A stretch of DNA of 64,000 bases. Source: JAHECE01 sp963780675 (GTDB lineage: Bacteria; Actinomycetota; Actinomycetes; Actinomycetales; JAHECE01). Positions within the stretch are counted from its first letter, which is position 1. Every line of letters begins with the position of its first letter. Both the position numbers and the translations under genes were made by a program. The notes under the pieces are model-generated. The model had not been told where the DNA came from and did not search any database. It was given only the letters and a program-made list of their open reading frames with translations. Below, in pieces: positions 1 to 8,864 of the stretch. The stretch is taken from assembly GCA_963780675.1 (NCBI GenBank), contig CAWACR010000003.1, positions 310,001-374,000 of the forward strand, given 5' to 3'.

Positions 1-284
1 CCGCCGGATTCACGCTCGAGGAGCGCGCCTACCTCGACCGCTGGTTCGACGGCCTCGGGTGGGTGGACCTCGGGCGGCGCCTCGGCGGCGACGGACCAGG
101 TCCGTACACCTGGTGGACCTGGCGCGGGAAGGCGTTCGACAACGACGCCGGCTGGCGCATCGACTACCAGCTGGCGACGGCGCCGCTCGCCGCTCTCGCG
201 CGGGACGCCGTCGTCGACCGGGCGCCGTCGTACGCGGAGCGGTGGAGCGACCACGCGCCGCTGGTCGTCACGTACGACCTCTGA
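1..284 (+). CDS. xth: Exodeoxyribonuclease III, C-terminal part (5' truncated by window edge)
   Basis: The last 93 residues of an exonuclease III-type AP endonuclease, which cuts DNA at abasic sites and trims 3' ends in base excision repair. Reading starts in frame at base 3. The fragment shows the family block WTWRGKAFDNDAGWRIDY followed by the C-terminal catalytic segment YAERWSDHAPLVVTYDL, whose Ser-Asp-His ends EEP-fold nucleases. Roughly the first two thirds of the protein lie outside the window. Both conserved blocks are intact, so the identification is firm. Confidence 0.9.
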   Translation, partial: AGFTLEERAYLDRWFDGLGWVDLGRRLGGDGPGPYTWWTWRGKAFDNDAGWRIDYQLATAPLAALARDAVVDRAPSYAERWSDHAPLVVTYDL

Positions 285-352
285 CGACGTCCCCCGCGCG
301 GGGAGGCGGTAGGTTCCTCTGCCGTGACGCAGCGACCCGAGGCGAGCCAGCG

Positions 353-1153
353 ATGACGGGCTTCACGGACACCCTCGCCTTCACCAGTCTCGTCGTGCTC
401 GCGCTCGGCGCCGTGCTCGGACTCGTCAGCCGCTTCATCCTGCGCGGCCGCAGCAGCATGTCCGCCTCGGGCTCGATCCTGGCCGGCATCGCGGGCTCGG
501 TGATCGGCGGAGGGGTCGCCCACGTCGTCACGGGCAGCCCCGAGAACCCGCGGATCAGCCTCGTGCTGGCCTTCTCGGTGATCGGGACGGTGGCGGTCCT
601 GCTCGTGGCCGAGCGCTTCGTCACGCGGCCGGAGCCGACCGCGCTCGAGCTGATCGACGCCGGGGAGTCCGCGACGGTCGAGTTCAAGTCGACGGCCCGG
701 CACAACGTCCGCTCCGGCCAGCGGGACGACCGGATCGAGGCGGTCATCGCCAAGACCCTCGCCGGCTTCCTCAACACGCGCGGCGGCACCCTGCTCATCG
801 GGGTCGACGACGCCGGCGCCGTCCTCGGCCTCGACGACGACCTCCGGTACATGAAGGCCCCCGATCTCGACCGGTACGAGCTGTGGCTGCACGACTTCCT
901 GACCCGGGTGCTCGGCGCGCCTGCCGTGTCCCAGGTCCGGGTGACGTTCCCGGTCGTGGCCGGCAAGGCGATCTGCCGGATCGAGGCCGCGAAGTCGACC
1001 CGCCCGGTGTTCGTCCGTCCCGCGAAGAGCGACCAGGTGCTCTTCTACGCCCGCATCGGCAACTCCACGCGCGAGCTCAGCGTGGCCGAGGCGATCGACT
1101 ACGCGATCGACCACTTCCACCGCCGGCGTCCCTGGTCGCCGCGCCGCCCGTAG
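353..1153 (+). CDS. Membrane-anchored AlbA_2 (Schlafen-type) domain protein
   Basis: A 266-residue protein of unknown physiological role. The N-terminus has three hydrophobic segments (about residues 8-29, 40-58 and 68-86). The middle, with GSILAGIAGSVIGGG, resembles small Gly-rich GlsB/YeaQ-type membrane proteins. From about residue 100 to 240 there is an AlbA_2 putative nucleic-acid-binding domain, seen as ESATVEFKST and NTRGGTLLIGVDD. I chose the ATG at 353 because the hydrophobic N-terminus begins directly after it; the same frame stays open upstream but overlaps the xth end and reads as Arg-rich shadow sequence. It stands alone between xth and the convergent galK. The fusion of a membrane domain to AlbA_2 is unusual, and the function is not inferred. 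Confidence 0.75.
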   Translation: MTGFTDTLAFTSLVVLALGAVLGLVSRFILRGRSSMSASGSILAGIAGSVIGGGVAHVVTGSPENPRISLVLAFSVIGTVAVLLVAERFVTRPEPTALELIDAGESATVEFKSTARHNVRSGQRDDRIEAVIAKTLAGFLNTRGGTLLIGVDDAGAVLGLDDDLRYMKAPDLDRYELWLHDFLTRVLGAPAVSQVRVTFPVVAGKAICRIEAAKSTRPVFVRPAKSDQVLFYARIGNSTRELSVAEAIDYAIDHFHRRRPWSPRRP

Positions 1154-1211
1154 CGCCCGCGCCCGCGAAAGTGGGGCGAAGGCGGAGCGGGTGGGGCCGG
1201 CCGGGGTGGGG

Positions 1212-2405
1212 CTAGCCGACGCGTCCGGCCGGGGGGCCGGCGACGGCGATGAGGAACGCGGGTTCGTGCATGCCGCGGTCGGCGAAGGCCGTGGTGACGG
1301 CTTCGGCCACGGACGCCGCTGTCCCGGCCTCGATGAGGGCGATGGCGGAGCCTCCGAAGCCGCCCCCGGTCATCCGAGCCCCCAGCGCCCCGGCGTCTCG
1401 TGCCGCGGACACGGCGATGTCGAGCTCGGCGCACGAGACCTCGTAGTCGGCGCGCAGGGACTCGTGCGAGGCGTCCAGGAGGGGGCCGACCTCGCGGACG
1501 CGACCGGCGCGGACGAGGTCGGTGAACTCGACGACGCGGGCGATCTCGGTGACGACGTGCCGCACGCGCTTGCGCTCGACGTCGTCCTCCAGGGCGGCCA
1601 GGGCGGCGTCGAGGTCGGTGACCTCTCGTAGGGTGCCGACCCCGAGCCTCTCCGCGGCGGCGTGGCAGGAGGCCCGCCGCGCGGCGTACTGGCCGTCGAC
1701 GAGGGCGTGCTCGGCGCGGGTGTCGATGACCAGCAGCTCGAGCCCCGCGGAGGTCAGGTCGAAGGGGACCTGCTCGATGGAGGCGTCGACGTTGTCGAGC
1801 AGAAGGGCGTGCCCGGGCCGGGCGCGCAGCGAGGCGGCCTGGTCCATGCCGCCGGTCGGGGCGCCGGCGACGTCGTTCTCCGCCCGCACGCACGCGGCCG
1901 TGAGGCGCGCCCGCCCGGCGTCGTCACCGGCCAGGCCGAGCCCGAAGAGGTCGTCCAGCGCCACGGCGACCGCACACTCGATCGCCGCCGACGACGACAG
2001 GCCTGCCCCCAGCGGCACGCAGGAGTCGATCGCGGCGTCGAACCCGCCGAGGGTGAAGCCGTCCTGGCCCAGGGACCACGCGGGGCCGCCGGCGTAGGCC
2101 ACCCAGGACGAGACCCGTCCGGGTGCGATGTTCTCGAGCGACCCGGACCACACGTTCGCCGGGGCCAGCCCGGACACCATGCGCACGCCGTCGTCGTCCC
2201 GGCGCTTCAGCGCCACGAACGTGCGGTGCGGAAGGGCGATCGGCAGGCACAGGCCACCGTTGTAGTCGACGTGCTCACCGATCAGGTTCACCCGACCCGG
2301 AGCGGCCCAGACGCCGTCGGGCTCGCCCCCGTACGTGGCGCGGAACAGGTCGGTGACGCGTGCGGTGCCCTCGGCGTCGGTCCAGGCGATGAGCGGTGCG
2401 GTCAT
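1212..2405 (-). CDS. galK: Galactokinase
   Basis: A 397-residue GHMP-family kinase that phosphorylates galactose to galactose-1-phosphate with ATP, the first step of the Leloir pathway. The galactokinase signature GRVNLIGEHVDYN is at residues 37-49, the ATP-binding motif PLGAGLSSSAA at 131-141, and the third GHMP motif MTGGGFGGSAI near the C-terminus. Length is normal for the family. The ATG at 2405 is preceded by a CAGAAT hexamer six bases upstream, suggesting a leaderless transcript. No galT or galE lies beside it, so it appears to be a single-gene unit divergent from trpS. Confidence 0.95.
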   Translation of the reverse strand: MTAPLIAWTDAEGTARVTDLFRATYGGEPDGVWAAPGRVNLIGEHVDYNGGLCLPIALPHRTFVALKRRDDDGVRMVSGLAPANVWSGSLENIAPGRVSSWVAYAGGPAWSLGQDGFTLGGFDAAIDSCVPLGAGLSSSAAIECAVAVALDDLFGLGLAGDDAGRARLTAACVRAENDVAGAPTGGMDQAASLRARPGHALLLDNVDASIEQVPFDLTSAGLELLVIDTRAEHALVDGQYAARRASCHAAAERLGVGTLREVTDLDAALAALEDDVERKRVRHVVTEIARVVEFTDLVRAGRVREVGPLLDASHESLRADYEVSCAELDIAVSAARDAGALGARMTGGGFGGSAIALIEAGTAASVAEAVTTAFADRGMHEPAFLIAVAGPPAGRVG

Positions 2406-2411
2406 GAGTGG

Positions 2412-2417
2412 ATTCTG
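2412..2417 (-). promoter_or_regulatory. Candidate -10 element of galK (leaderless)
   Basis: CAGAAT on the minus strand ends 6 nt before the galK ATG. No convincing -35 is seen. The spacing matches the leaderless pattern of many genes in this window. Confidence 0.4.
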
Positions 2418-2547
2418 GGGCCAGCCGCCCGCTCGGCGGGCCCGTTCGACGCGACCCCTCGGAAGAGCGTCGAGAAATCCGCGGAACAAGATCAGATCGC
2501 GGGGCGCGCGTCGCATCCGGCGGGCCGAACCTGAGAGGATGTCGGCC

Positions 2548-3615
2548 ATGCCTGCCCCCGCGACGCCTGCTGCCGCCTCGACGGAGACGACGCCTCTCGG
2601 TGCCCGGCCGCGCGTCTTCTCGGCGATGCAACCGACCGCAGACTCCCTCCACCTGGGCAACTACCTCGGTGCCCTCACCCAGTGGGTGGCCCTGCAGGAC
2701 GAGCACGACGCGATCTACTCGGTGGTGGACCTCCACGCCCTGACGGCCAACCCCGAGCCCAGGGTGCTCCGAGACCGCACGCGCCGCACCGCCGCCCAGT
2801 ACCTCGCCGCCGGCGTGGATCCCGAGCGGTCGATCCTCTTCGTCCAGTCCCACGTGGCCCAGCACGCCGAGCTCGCGTGGGTGCTCGGCTGCCAGACGGG
2901 TTTCGGCGAGGCCGGCCGGATGACGCAGTTCAAGGACAAGGCGGCGCGGCACGGTCAGGAGAGCGCGTCCGTCGGGCTCTTCACCTACCCCATGCTCATG
3001 GCCGCCGACATCCTCCTCTACGACGCCTCCCTCGTCCCGGTGGGCGAGGACCAGCGCCAGCACCTCGAGCTGACCCGCGACCTCGCGCAGCGCCTGAATG
3101 CGCGCTTCGGCCGCCTCGTGCGCGTCCCCGAGCCGTACATCGTCAAGGAGACGGCGAAGATCTACGACCTGCAGGACCCGACGGCGAAGATGAGCAAGTC
3201 CGCCGGCAGCCCGAACGGCATCCTCGAGGTCCTCGACCCGCCCAGCGTCCTGACCAAGCGCATCAAGTCCGCGGTGACCGACGGCGAGCGCGAGATCCGC
3301 TTCGACCGCGACGCCAAGCCCGGCATCGCCAACCTCCTGACCATCGCCTCCGCGCTCACGGGGCGAAGCACCGCCGACCTCGAGGCCGACTACGCCGGCA
3401 AGGGCTACGGCGACCTCAAGAAGGACGTGGCCGCCGTCGTCGTCGAGGCCCTCGCCCCGATCCGGGAGAAGGTGACGGAGTACCTCGCCGATCCCGACCT
3501 CCTGGACGACGTCCTGGCCGACGGCGCCGCACGGGCCCGCGTGATCGCGCGCGCGACGATGGACCGGGTCTACGACCGCCTCGGGATCCTGCCTGCGCGC
3601 GGGGCCCGGGCGTAG
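2548..3615 (+). CDS. trpS: Tryptophanyl-tRNA synthetase
   Basis: A 355-residue class I aminoacyl-tRNA synthetase that charges tRNA-Trp. The HIGH-type motif is SLHLGNYLGAL near the N-terminus and the KMSKS loop is AKMSKSAGSPN in the middle. GAGAGG at 2533-2538 directly abuts an in-frame ATG at 2539 but lies nine bases before the ATG at 2548, so I prefer 2548; the alternative adds three residues. The gene is divergent from galK and followed ten bases later by a 2H phosphoesterase, with which it may be co-transcribed. Confidence 0.96.
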   Translation: MPAPATPAAASTETTPLGARPRVFSAMQPTADSLHLGNYLGALTQWVALQDEHDAIYSVVDLHALTANPEPRVLRDRTRRTAAQYLAAGVDPERSILFVQSHVAQHAELAWVLGCQTGFGEAGRMTQFKDKAARHGQESASVGLFTYPMLMAADILLYDASLVPVGEDQRQHLELTRDLAQRLNARFGRLVRVPEPYIVKETAKIYDLQDPTAKMSKSAGSPNGILEVLDPPSVLTKRIKSAVTDGEREIRFDRDAKPGIANLLTIASALTGRSTADLEADYAGKGYGDLKKDVAAVVVEALAPIREKVTEYLADPDLLDDVLADGAARARVIARATMDRVYDRLGILPARGARA

Positions 3616-3625
3616 GGACGGGAAC

Positions 3626-4171
3626 GTGAGACTCCCTCCCCGCGTGGGCGAGCAGCGCCGGATCGGCGTGGCCGTGGCGATCCCCGAGCCCTTCGGCGCC
3701 CGCCTGCAGCGGGTGCGCGCCGAGCTGGGCGACCCGCTGGCACCCTTCATCCCGCCGCACGTCACCCTGGTGGGGCCCACGGTGGTCGAGCCGGACCAGA
3801 TTCCCGAGCTCGAACGTCACATGGCCCAGGTCGCGCGCGAGTACCCGCCGTTCGTCATCGAGCTCGCCGGCACGGGCAGCTTCCGGCCGATCTCCCCGGT
3901 GGTGTTCGTCCAGGTCGTGCGGGGCGCCGAGTCGTGCAGCGCCATCGAGGGGGCGGTGCGCACGGGTCTGCTGGCCCAGGAGCTCCGCTTCGACTACCAC
4001 CCGCACGTCACGATCGCCCACGACCTCGACGACGAGACCCTGGACCGCGCCGAGGCCGAGATGGCGGACTTCGAGGCCGTGTTCGCCGTCGACCGCTTCT
4101 CGCTCTTCGAGCACGGGGACGACGGCGTCTGGAGGTCCGTGAGGGACGTCCTGCTCACCGGCTGCGGCTGA
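3626..4171 (+). CDS. 2'-5' RNA ligase family (2H phosphoesterase) protein
   Basis: A 181-residue protein of the 2H phosphoesterase superfamily, in which two HxT/S motifs form a cyclic-phosphodiesterase or RNA ligase active site. The motifs are PPHVTLVGP in the first half and HPHVTIAHD in the second, at the expected spacing. The substrate of this actinobacterial branch is unknown to me. It starts with GTG ten bases after trpS and ends convergent with sdhB, so it is probably the second gene of the trpS unit. Confidence 0.85.
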   Translation: MRLPPRVGEQRRIGVAVAIPEPFGARLQRVRAELGDPLAPFIPPHVTLVGPTVVEPDQIPELERHMAQVAREYPPFVIELAGTGSFRPISPVVFVQVVRGAESCSAIEGAVRTGLLAQELRFDYHPHVTIAHDLDDETLDRAEAEMADFEAVFAVDRFSLFEHGDDGVWRSVRDVLLTGCG

Positions 4172-4198
4172 CGCCGCGTGGCCCGAAGGCCTCGGGGG

Positions 4199-4942
4199 TC
4201 AGAGCCCCCGGGCCATCGCCCTGCGCAGGTCCTTGTTGAGCTGGGAGATCACGTCGAGCGGGATCTCCTTGGGGCAGGCCGCGGCGCACTCGCCGATGTT
4301 GGTGCACCCGCCGAAGCCCTCGGCGTCGTGCCGGCGCGCCATCGCGACCACGCGGGCGTCCCGCTCGGGCTGACCCTGCGGCAGCTCGCCCAGGTGGGTG
4401 ACCTTCGCGCCGAGGAAGAGCATCGCCGAGGCGTTCGGGCACGCCGCCACGCACGCCCCGCAGCTGATGCAGGCGGCCGCGGTGAATGCCCGGTCCGCGT
4501 TCGTCTTCGGCACGGGCACGGCGTGCGCGTCCGGGGCGGAGCCCGTGTTGACGCTGACGTACCCGCCGGCCTGGACGATGCGGTCCAGGGCGGATCGGTT
4601 GACGACCAGGTCCTTGAGCACCGGGAACGCATCGGCCCGCCAGGGCTCCACGGTGATCGTCGCTCCGTCCTTCATGGAGCGCATGTGGAGCTGGCACGTG
4701 GTGGTGCGCTCCGGACCGTGCGGGAGCCCGTCGATCACGAGTCCGCACATGCCGCAGATGCCTTCGCGGCAGTCGCTGTCGAAGGCCACGGGCTCCGCGC
4801 CCTCGGCGGTGAGACGCTCGTTGAGCACGTCGAGCATCTCGAGGAACGACATGTCCGGGGAGACGTCGTCCACCGTGTAGGTGGCGAGCTCGCCGTTGGC
4901 GAGGGGGCCGGCCTGGCGCCAGACCTTGAGGGTGATCCTCAC
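4199..4942 (-). CDS. sdhB: Succinate dehydrogenase iron-sulfur subunit
   Basis: A 247-residue iron-sulfur subunit of respiratory complex II that carries electrons from the SdhA flavin to the membrane quinone site. The N-terminal ferredoxin domain has CREGICGMCG for the [2Fe-2S] centre. The C-terminal half has CISCGACVAACP and CTNIGECAAACPKEIP for the remaining clusters. The GTG start overlaps the sdhA stop by four bases (GTGA), so translation is coupled. It is the last gene of sdhCAB and ends convergent with the 2H phosphoesterase. Confidence 0.96.
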   Translation of the reverse strand: MRITLKVWRQAGPLANGELATYTVDDVSPDMSFLEMLDVLNERLTAEGAEPVAFDSDCREGICGMCGLVIDGLPHGPERTTTCQLHMRSMKDGATITVEPWRADAFPVLKDLVVNRSALDRIVQAGGYVSVNTGSAPDAHAVPVPKTNADRAFTAAACISCGACVAACPNASAMLFLGAKVTHLGELPQGQPERDARVVAMARRHDAEGFGGCTNIGECAAACPKEIPLDVISQLNKDLRRAMARGL

Positions 4943-6894
4943 TTGTAGCTCCGCTGCTTCATCTCGACGTACTCGTACTCCAGGGCTTCCTTGTGCAGGG
5001 TGGGCGCCCCGCCGTCCCCGCCCCACTCCCACGCGGCCACGTAGGCGAACGTGTCGTCGTCGCGCAGCGCCTCGCCCTCCGGGGTCTGGGACTCGGCGCG
5101 GAAGTGCCCGCCGCAGGACTCGCGGCGGTGCAAGGCGTCGATGCACATGAGCTCGGCCAGCTCGAAGAAGTCGGCCACCCGGCCCGCGCGCTCGAGGGAC
5201 TGGTTGAGACCCTCGCCGGTGCCCGGGACGCGGACGTTCGCCCAGAACTCCTCGCGGAGCTCGCGGATGAGGCCGATCGCCGTCCGCAGGCCCTCCTCGG
5301 TGCGCGACATCCCGCAGTACTCCCACATGATGTGGCCGAGCTCGCGGTGGAAGCTGTCGACGCTGCGGCTCCCGGTGCTGGAGGTGAGGCGGCAGATCCT
5401 GTCGCGCACCGCGGTCATCGCCGCGACGACGTCGTGGTGGTCCGCGCGCACCACCGGGTACGGTCCGGCCGCCAGGTAGTCCCGGATGGTGTTCGGCAGG
5501 ACGAAGTAGCCGTCCGCGAGGCCCTGCATGAGGGCGGAGGCGCCGAGCCGGTTCGCTCCGTGGTCGGAGAAGTTCGCCTCGCCGGCCACGAACAGCCCCG
5601 GGATGGTCGTCTGGAGGTCGTAGTCGACCCAGAGCCCGCCCATTGTGTAGTGGACGGCCGGGTAGATGCGCATCGGGGTCTCGTACGGGTTCTCGCCCGT
5701 GATGCGCGCGTACATGTCGAAGAGGTTGCCGTACTTGGCCTCGACGGCGTCCCGGCCCGAGCGCGCGATGGCATCCGCGAAGTCGAGGTACACGCCCTTG
5801 CCCCCGGGCCCGACGCCCCGACCCTCGTCGCAGACGTTCTTCGCCGCCCGCGACGCGATGTCCCGGGGAACCAGGTTGCCGAACGCCGGGTAGATCCGCT
5901 CGAGGTAGTAGTCGCGGTCCGCCTCGGGGATGTGGCGCGGGTCCTTGCCGCAGTCCTCCGCGCGCTTCGGCACCCAGATGCGCCCGTCGTTGCGCAGCGA
6001 CTCCGACATCAGCGTCAGCTTCGACTGGTGCTCGCCCGAGACCGGGATGCAGGTCGGGTGGATCTGTGTGAAGCACGGGTTGCCGAAGTACGCGCCCTTG
6101 CGGTGCGCCCGCCACGTCGCCGTGACGTTGCAGCCCATGGCGTTGGTGGAGAGGAAGAAGACGTTGCCGTAGCCGCCGGTGGCCAGCACGACGGCGTCCG
6201 CGAGGTGGGTCTCGACCTCGCCGGTGACCATGTCCCGGGCAACGATGCCGCGCGCGCGGCCGTCCACCACGATCAGCTCGAGCATCTCGTGGCGGGAGTA
6301 CTCCCGCACGGTCCCGGCGGCGACCTGCCGCCCCATGGCCTGGTAGGCGCCGATGAGGAGCTGCTGCCCGGTCTGGCCGCGGGCGTAGAAGGTGCGGGAC
6401 ACCTGGACGCCGCCGAAGGAACGGGTGTCCAGGTAGCCGCCGTACTCGCGGGCGAAGGGCACGCCCTGGGCCACGCACTGGTCGATGATCGCCGCGCTCA
6501 CCTCGGCCAGGCGGTACACGTTCGACTCCCGCGCCCGGTAGTCCCCGCCCTTGACCGTGTCGTAGAAGAGGCGGAAGACGGAGTCGCCGTCCTCGCGGTA
6601 GTTCTTCGCCGCGTTGATGCCGCCCTGGGCCGCGATCGAGTGCGCCCGCCGCGCGGAGTCCTGGTAGTAGAACGCCTTGACGTTGTAGCCGGCCTCGCCG
6701 AGCGTGGCGCACGCGGCGCTGCCCGCGAGTCCGGTACCGACCACGATGACGCTCAGCTTGCGCCGGTTCGCGGGGTTGACGAGCCGCGCCTCGAACTTGC
6801 GACGGGACCACCGGGTCTCGATGGCGCCGCCGGGGGCCTTGGTGTCGGCGATGGGCGCGCCCTCGCGGTACAGGCCCTGGGTGAGTTCTGCCAT
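4939..6894 (-). CDS. sdhA: Succinate dehydrogenase / fumarate reductase flavoprotein subunit
   Basis: A 651-residue flavoprotein that oxidises succinate to fumarate. The FAD-binding dinucleotide fold is VIVVGTGLAGSAACATLGEAGYN near residue 50 (Gly-x-Gly-x-x-Gly pattern). The covalent-FAD His region appears as RAHSIAAQGGINAAKNY, and the active-site region as HYTMGGLWVDYDLQT. At 651 residues it is longer than proteobacterial SdhA (about 590) and matches the class that pairs with a single five-helix cytochrome b subunit, which is what lies upstream. The ATG is 16 bases after the sdhC stop. Confidence 0.96.
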   Translation of the reverse strand: MAELTQGLYREGAPIADTKAPGGAIETRWSRRKFEARLVNPANRRKLSVIVVGTGLAGSAACATLGEAGYNVKAFYYQDSARRAHSIAAQGGINAAKNYREDGDSVFRLFYDTVKGGDYRARESNVYRLAEVSAAIIDQCVAQGVPFAREYGGYLDTRSFGGVQVSRTFYARGQTGQQLLIGAYQAMGRQVAAGTVREYSRHEMLELIVVDGRARGIVARDMVTGEVETHLADAVVLATGGYGNVFFLSTNAMGCNVTATWRAHRKGAYFGNPCFTQIHPTCIPVSGEHQSKLTLMSESLRNDGRIWVPKRAEDCGKDPRHIPEADRDYYLERIYPAFGNLVPRDIASRAAKNVCDEGRGVGPGGKGVYLDFADAIARSGRDAVEAKYGNLFDMYARITGENPYETPMRIYPAVHYTMGGLWVDYDLQTTIPGLFVAGEANFSDHGANRLGASALMQGLADGYFVLPNTIRDYLAAGPYPVVRADHHDVVAAMTAVRDRICRLTSSTGSRSVDSFHRELGHIMWEYCGMSRTEEGLRTAIGLIRELREEFWANVRVPGTGEGLNQSLERAGRVADFFELAELMCIDALHRRESCGGHFRAESQTPEGEALRDDDTFAYVAAWEWGGDGGAPTLHKEALEYEYVEMKQRSYK

Positions 6895-6910
6895 GGCGTT
6901 GACGTCCCGA

Positions 6911-7606
6911 CTAGATCAGGCCGAACAAGATGCTCAGCGGGGGCAGGGCGAATCCGACGGTGACGACGAGGGCGACGGCGATCGCGGCGGCATTGGCCAC
7001 CCGCCCGGCCGTGACGGACCCCGTGATGCCGAGCGTCTGGCAGGCGCTCCACACGCCGTGGCGCAGGTGCATCCCGAGGGCGGCGAGCGCGGCGACGTAG
7101 ACGGCCACGACCCACCAGATCTCGAACGCTGCGTGCACGCGGTCGTAGGCGCTGTCGAACTCGCCGGCCACGTTGAGCGTCATCCACGTGAACTGGGCCA
7201 GGTGGAAGCCGAGGAAGAGGACCAGGGCGACGCCGCCCCACCGCATCGCCTTCGACGACAGCGTCGCGACCGTGGCCTTCTTCACCGCGTACCGCGTGCT
7301 GCGGGCGCCGTTCGCCCGGCGCCAGAGGGAGAAGGCGGAGTACGCGTGCGCCACGAGCGCGACGACGAGGCCGATCCGCAGGACCCAGAGGAACCCGGAG
7401 TAGGGCAGGATCGGCTCGCCGAAGGTGCGCAGGTGGTGGGCGTAGGAGTCGAACGCCTCCTGGCCCGAGAAGAGCTTGAGGTTGCCGTACATGTGAGCGG
7501 CGACGAAGAAGACGAAGAGCGCGCCGCTGAGGGCCATGACGATCTTCATCGCGATCGTGGTGTGCACCGAGGCGCGCCCCGGTGCGGTCCGGGTCGGGGT
7601 GGACAT
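6911..7606 (-). CDS. sdhC: Succinate dehydrogenase cytochrome b subunit (b558 type)
   Basis: A 231-residue membrane protein that anchors complex II, binds heme b and passes electrons to menaquinone. About five hydrophobic segments are visible. Candidate heme-ligand histidines lie in AAHMYGNLKLF, FLGFHLAQF and GMHLRHGVWSA. A single large anchor subunit without a separate SdhD is the pattern of Gram-positive b558-type complexes. It is the first gene of sdhCAB. A TAGGTT hexamer ends seven bases before the start codon, so the operon mRNA is probably leaderless. Confidence 0.92.
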   Translation of the reverse strand: MSTPTRTAPGRASVHTTIAMKIVMALSGALFVFFVAAHMYGNLKLFSGQEAFDSYAHHLRTFGEPILPYSGFLWVLRIGLVVALVAHAYSAFSLWRRANGARSTRYAVKKATVATLSSKAMRWGGVALVLFLGFHLAQFTWMTLNVAGEFDSAYDRVHAAFEIWWVVAVYVAALAALGMHLRHGVWSACQTLGITGSVTAGRVANAAAIAVALVVTVGFALPPLSILFGLI

Positions 7607-7613
7607 GGGGGAG

Positions 7614-7619
7614 AACCTA
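7614..7619 (-). promoter_or_regulatory. Candidate -10 element of sdhCAB (leaderless)
   Basis: TAGGTT on the minus strand ends 7 nt before the sdhC ATG. No clear -35 is recognised. Confidence 0.5.
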
Positions 7620-7677
7620 CCGCGTCACCCGCGGTCGCTCGGGGGACGCCCGCCGGGCCCACGTCGGTGGCCGCCCC

Positions 7678-7683
7678 TAGGGT
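7678..7683 (+). promoter_or_regulatory. Candidate -10 element of manC (leaderless)
   Basis: TAGGGT ends 7 nt before the manC ATG. There is no Shine-Dalgarno sequence in the gap. Confidence 0.5.
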
Positions 7684-7690
7684 GTGCGCC

Positions 7691-8812
7691 ATGGCCGATC
7701 TCGCACCGATCCCCGGCTTCCACGCCGTCATCCCCGCCGGCGGGGCCGGCACCCGCCTGTGGCCGTTGTCCCGGCGCGGCAACCCCAAGTTCCTCCACGA
7801 CCTCACCGGTTCGGGGCGCACCCTCCTCCAGGCCACCTGGGACCGCCTGGCGCCCCTGGCGGGCGAGGCCGGCGTCGTCGTCGTCACCGGGGGTGCGCAC
7901 GCCGCCGCCGTGCGCGACCAGCTCCCGGACCTCGCCGCAGACGCCCTCCTCGTCGAGCCGTCGCCCCGGGACTCCATGGCCGCGATCGGCCTGGCCGCCG
8001 CGGTGCTCCGGCACCGGCACGGCGACGACGTGGTCCTCGGGTCCTTCGCCGCCGACCACGTCATCGCGGGCCAGGACGCCTTCGCCGCCACGGTCGCCGA
8101 GGCCGTGGCGGCCGCCCGCGCCGGCTACGTCGTGACCATCGGGATCGCCCCGCGCGAGGCGAGCACCGCATTCGGCTACATCGAGCTCGGGGAGGGCCTC
8201 GGGGTCGACGGCGCCCCCGGTGCACGCCACGTCGTCGCCTTCACGGAGAAGCCCGACGCCGAGACGGCGGCCGCGTACCTGGCCACGGGCCGTTTCCGCT
8301 GGAACGCAGGGATGTTCGTGGTGGCCGCCCGGGTGCTCCTGGACCACCTCGCGGCGGGGCAGCCCGCGCTGCACGCCGGGATCGAGCGGATCGCGGTCGC
8401 CTGGGACACCCCGGGGCGTGACGCGGTTCTCGCCGCCGAGTGGCCCGGCCTGACCAAGATCGCCATCGACCACGCGATCGCCGAGCCCGTCGCCGCAGCC
8501 GGCGGCGTCGCCGTCGTCCCGGGCGACTTCGACTGGGACGACGTCGGCGACTGGGCCTCGCTCGCCGACCTCCTGCCCGCTGCGGCGGCGGGGGTGCGCG
8601 TGCTGGGCGACGCCGAGTCGACCGTCCTCCTGGACTCCCCGGGCGCCGTCGTCGTCCCGGCCGCCGGCCGCGTGGTCGCCGTCTACGGGCTCCCGGACGT
8701 CGTGGTGGTTGACACGCCCGACGCCCTTCTGGTCACCACCCGGGCCACCGCCCAAGGTGTCAAGAGGGTCGTCGACGCGCTCGCCGAGCGGGGGCGGACG
8801 GAGCTCCTCTGA
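7691..8812 (+). CDS. manC: Mannose-1-phosphate guanylyltransferase
   Basis: A 373-residue nucleotidyltransferase that makes GDP-mannose from GTP and mannose-1-phosphate, supplying mannosylated lipids, glycans and glycoproteins. The nucleotide-binding signature PAGGAGTRLWPLSR is at about residues 15-28, and the second motif FTEKP near residue 185. It has no C-terminal phosphomannose-isomerase domain, so it is the short single-function form. It is divergent from sdhCAB. The PIG-V-like mannosyltransferase at 21417 could use mannosyl donors downstream of this product. Confidence 0.92.
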   Translation: MADLAPIPGFHAVIPAGGAGTRLWPLSRRGNPKFLHDLTGSGRTLLQATWDRLAPLAGEAGVVVVTGGAHAAAVRDQLPDLAADALLVEPSPRDSMAAIGLAAAVLRHRHGDDVVLGSFAADHVIAGQDAFAATVAEAVAAARAGYVVTIGIAPREASTAFGYIELGEGLGVDGAPGARHVVAFTEKPDAETAAAYLATGRFRWNAGMFVVAARVLLDHLAAGQPALHAGIERIAVAWDTPGRDAVLAAEWPGLTKIAIDHAIAEPVAAAGGVAVVPGDFDWDDVGDWASLADLLPAAAAGVRVLGDAESTVLLDSPGAVVVPAAGRVVAVYGLPDVVVVDTPDALLVTTRATAQGVKRVVDALAERGRTELL

Positions 8813-8851
8813 CCTCGGCCCTCTCCGGACCCGGGGCGGGCGCCCGCGCAC

Positions 8852-8857
8852 TAGTCT
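8852..8857 (+). promoter_or_regulatory. Candidate -10 element of the M20 amidohydrolase gene (leaderless)
   Basis: TAGTCT ends 7 nt before the GTG start at 8865, with no ribosome binding site in between. Confidence 0.5.
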
Positions 8858-8864
8858 CGTCGTC

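Noticed and set aside
1099..1893. 264-codon minus-strand frame at the galK end
   Set aside because: An Arg-rich shadow of galK in another frame with no domain.
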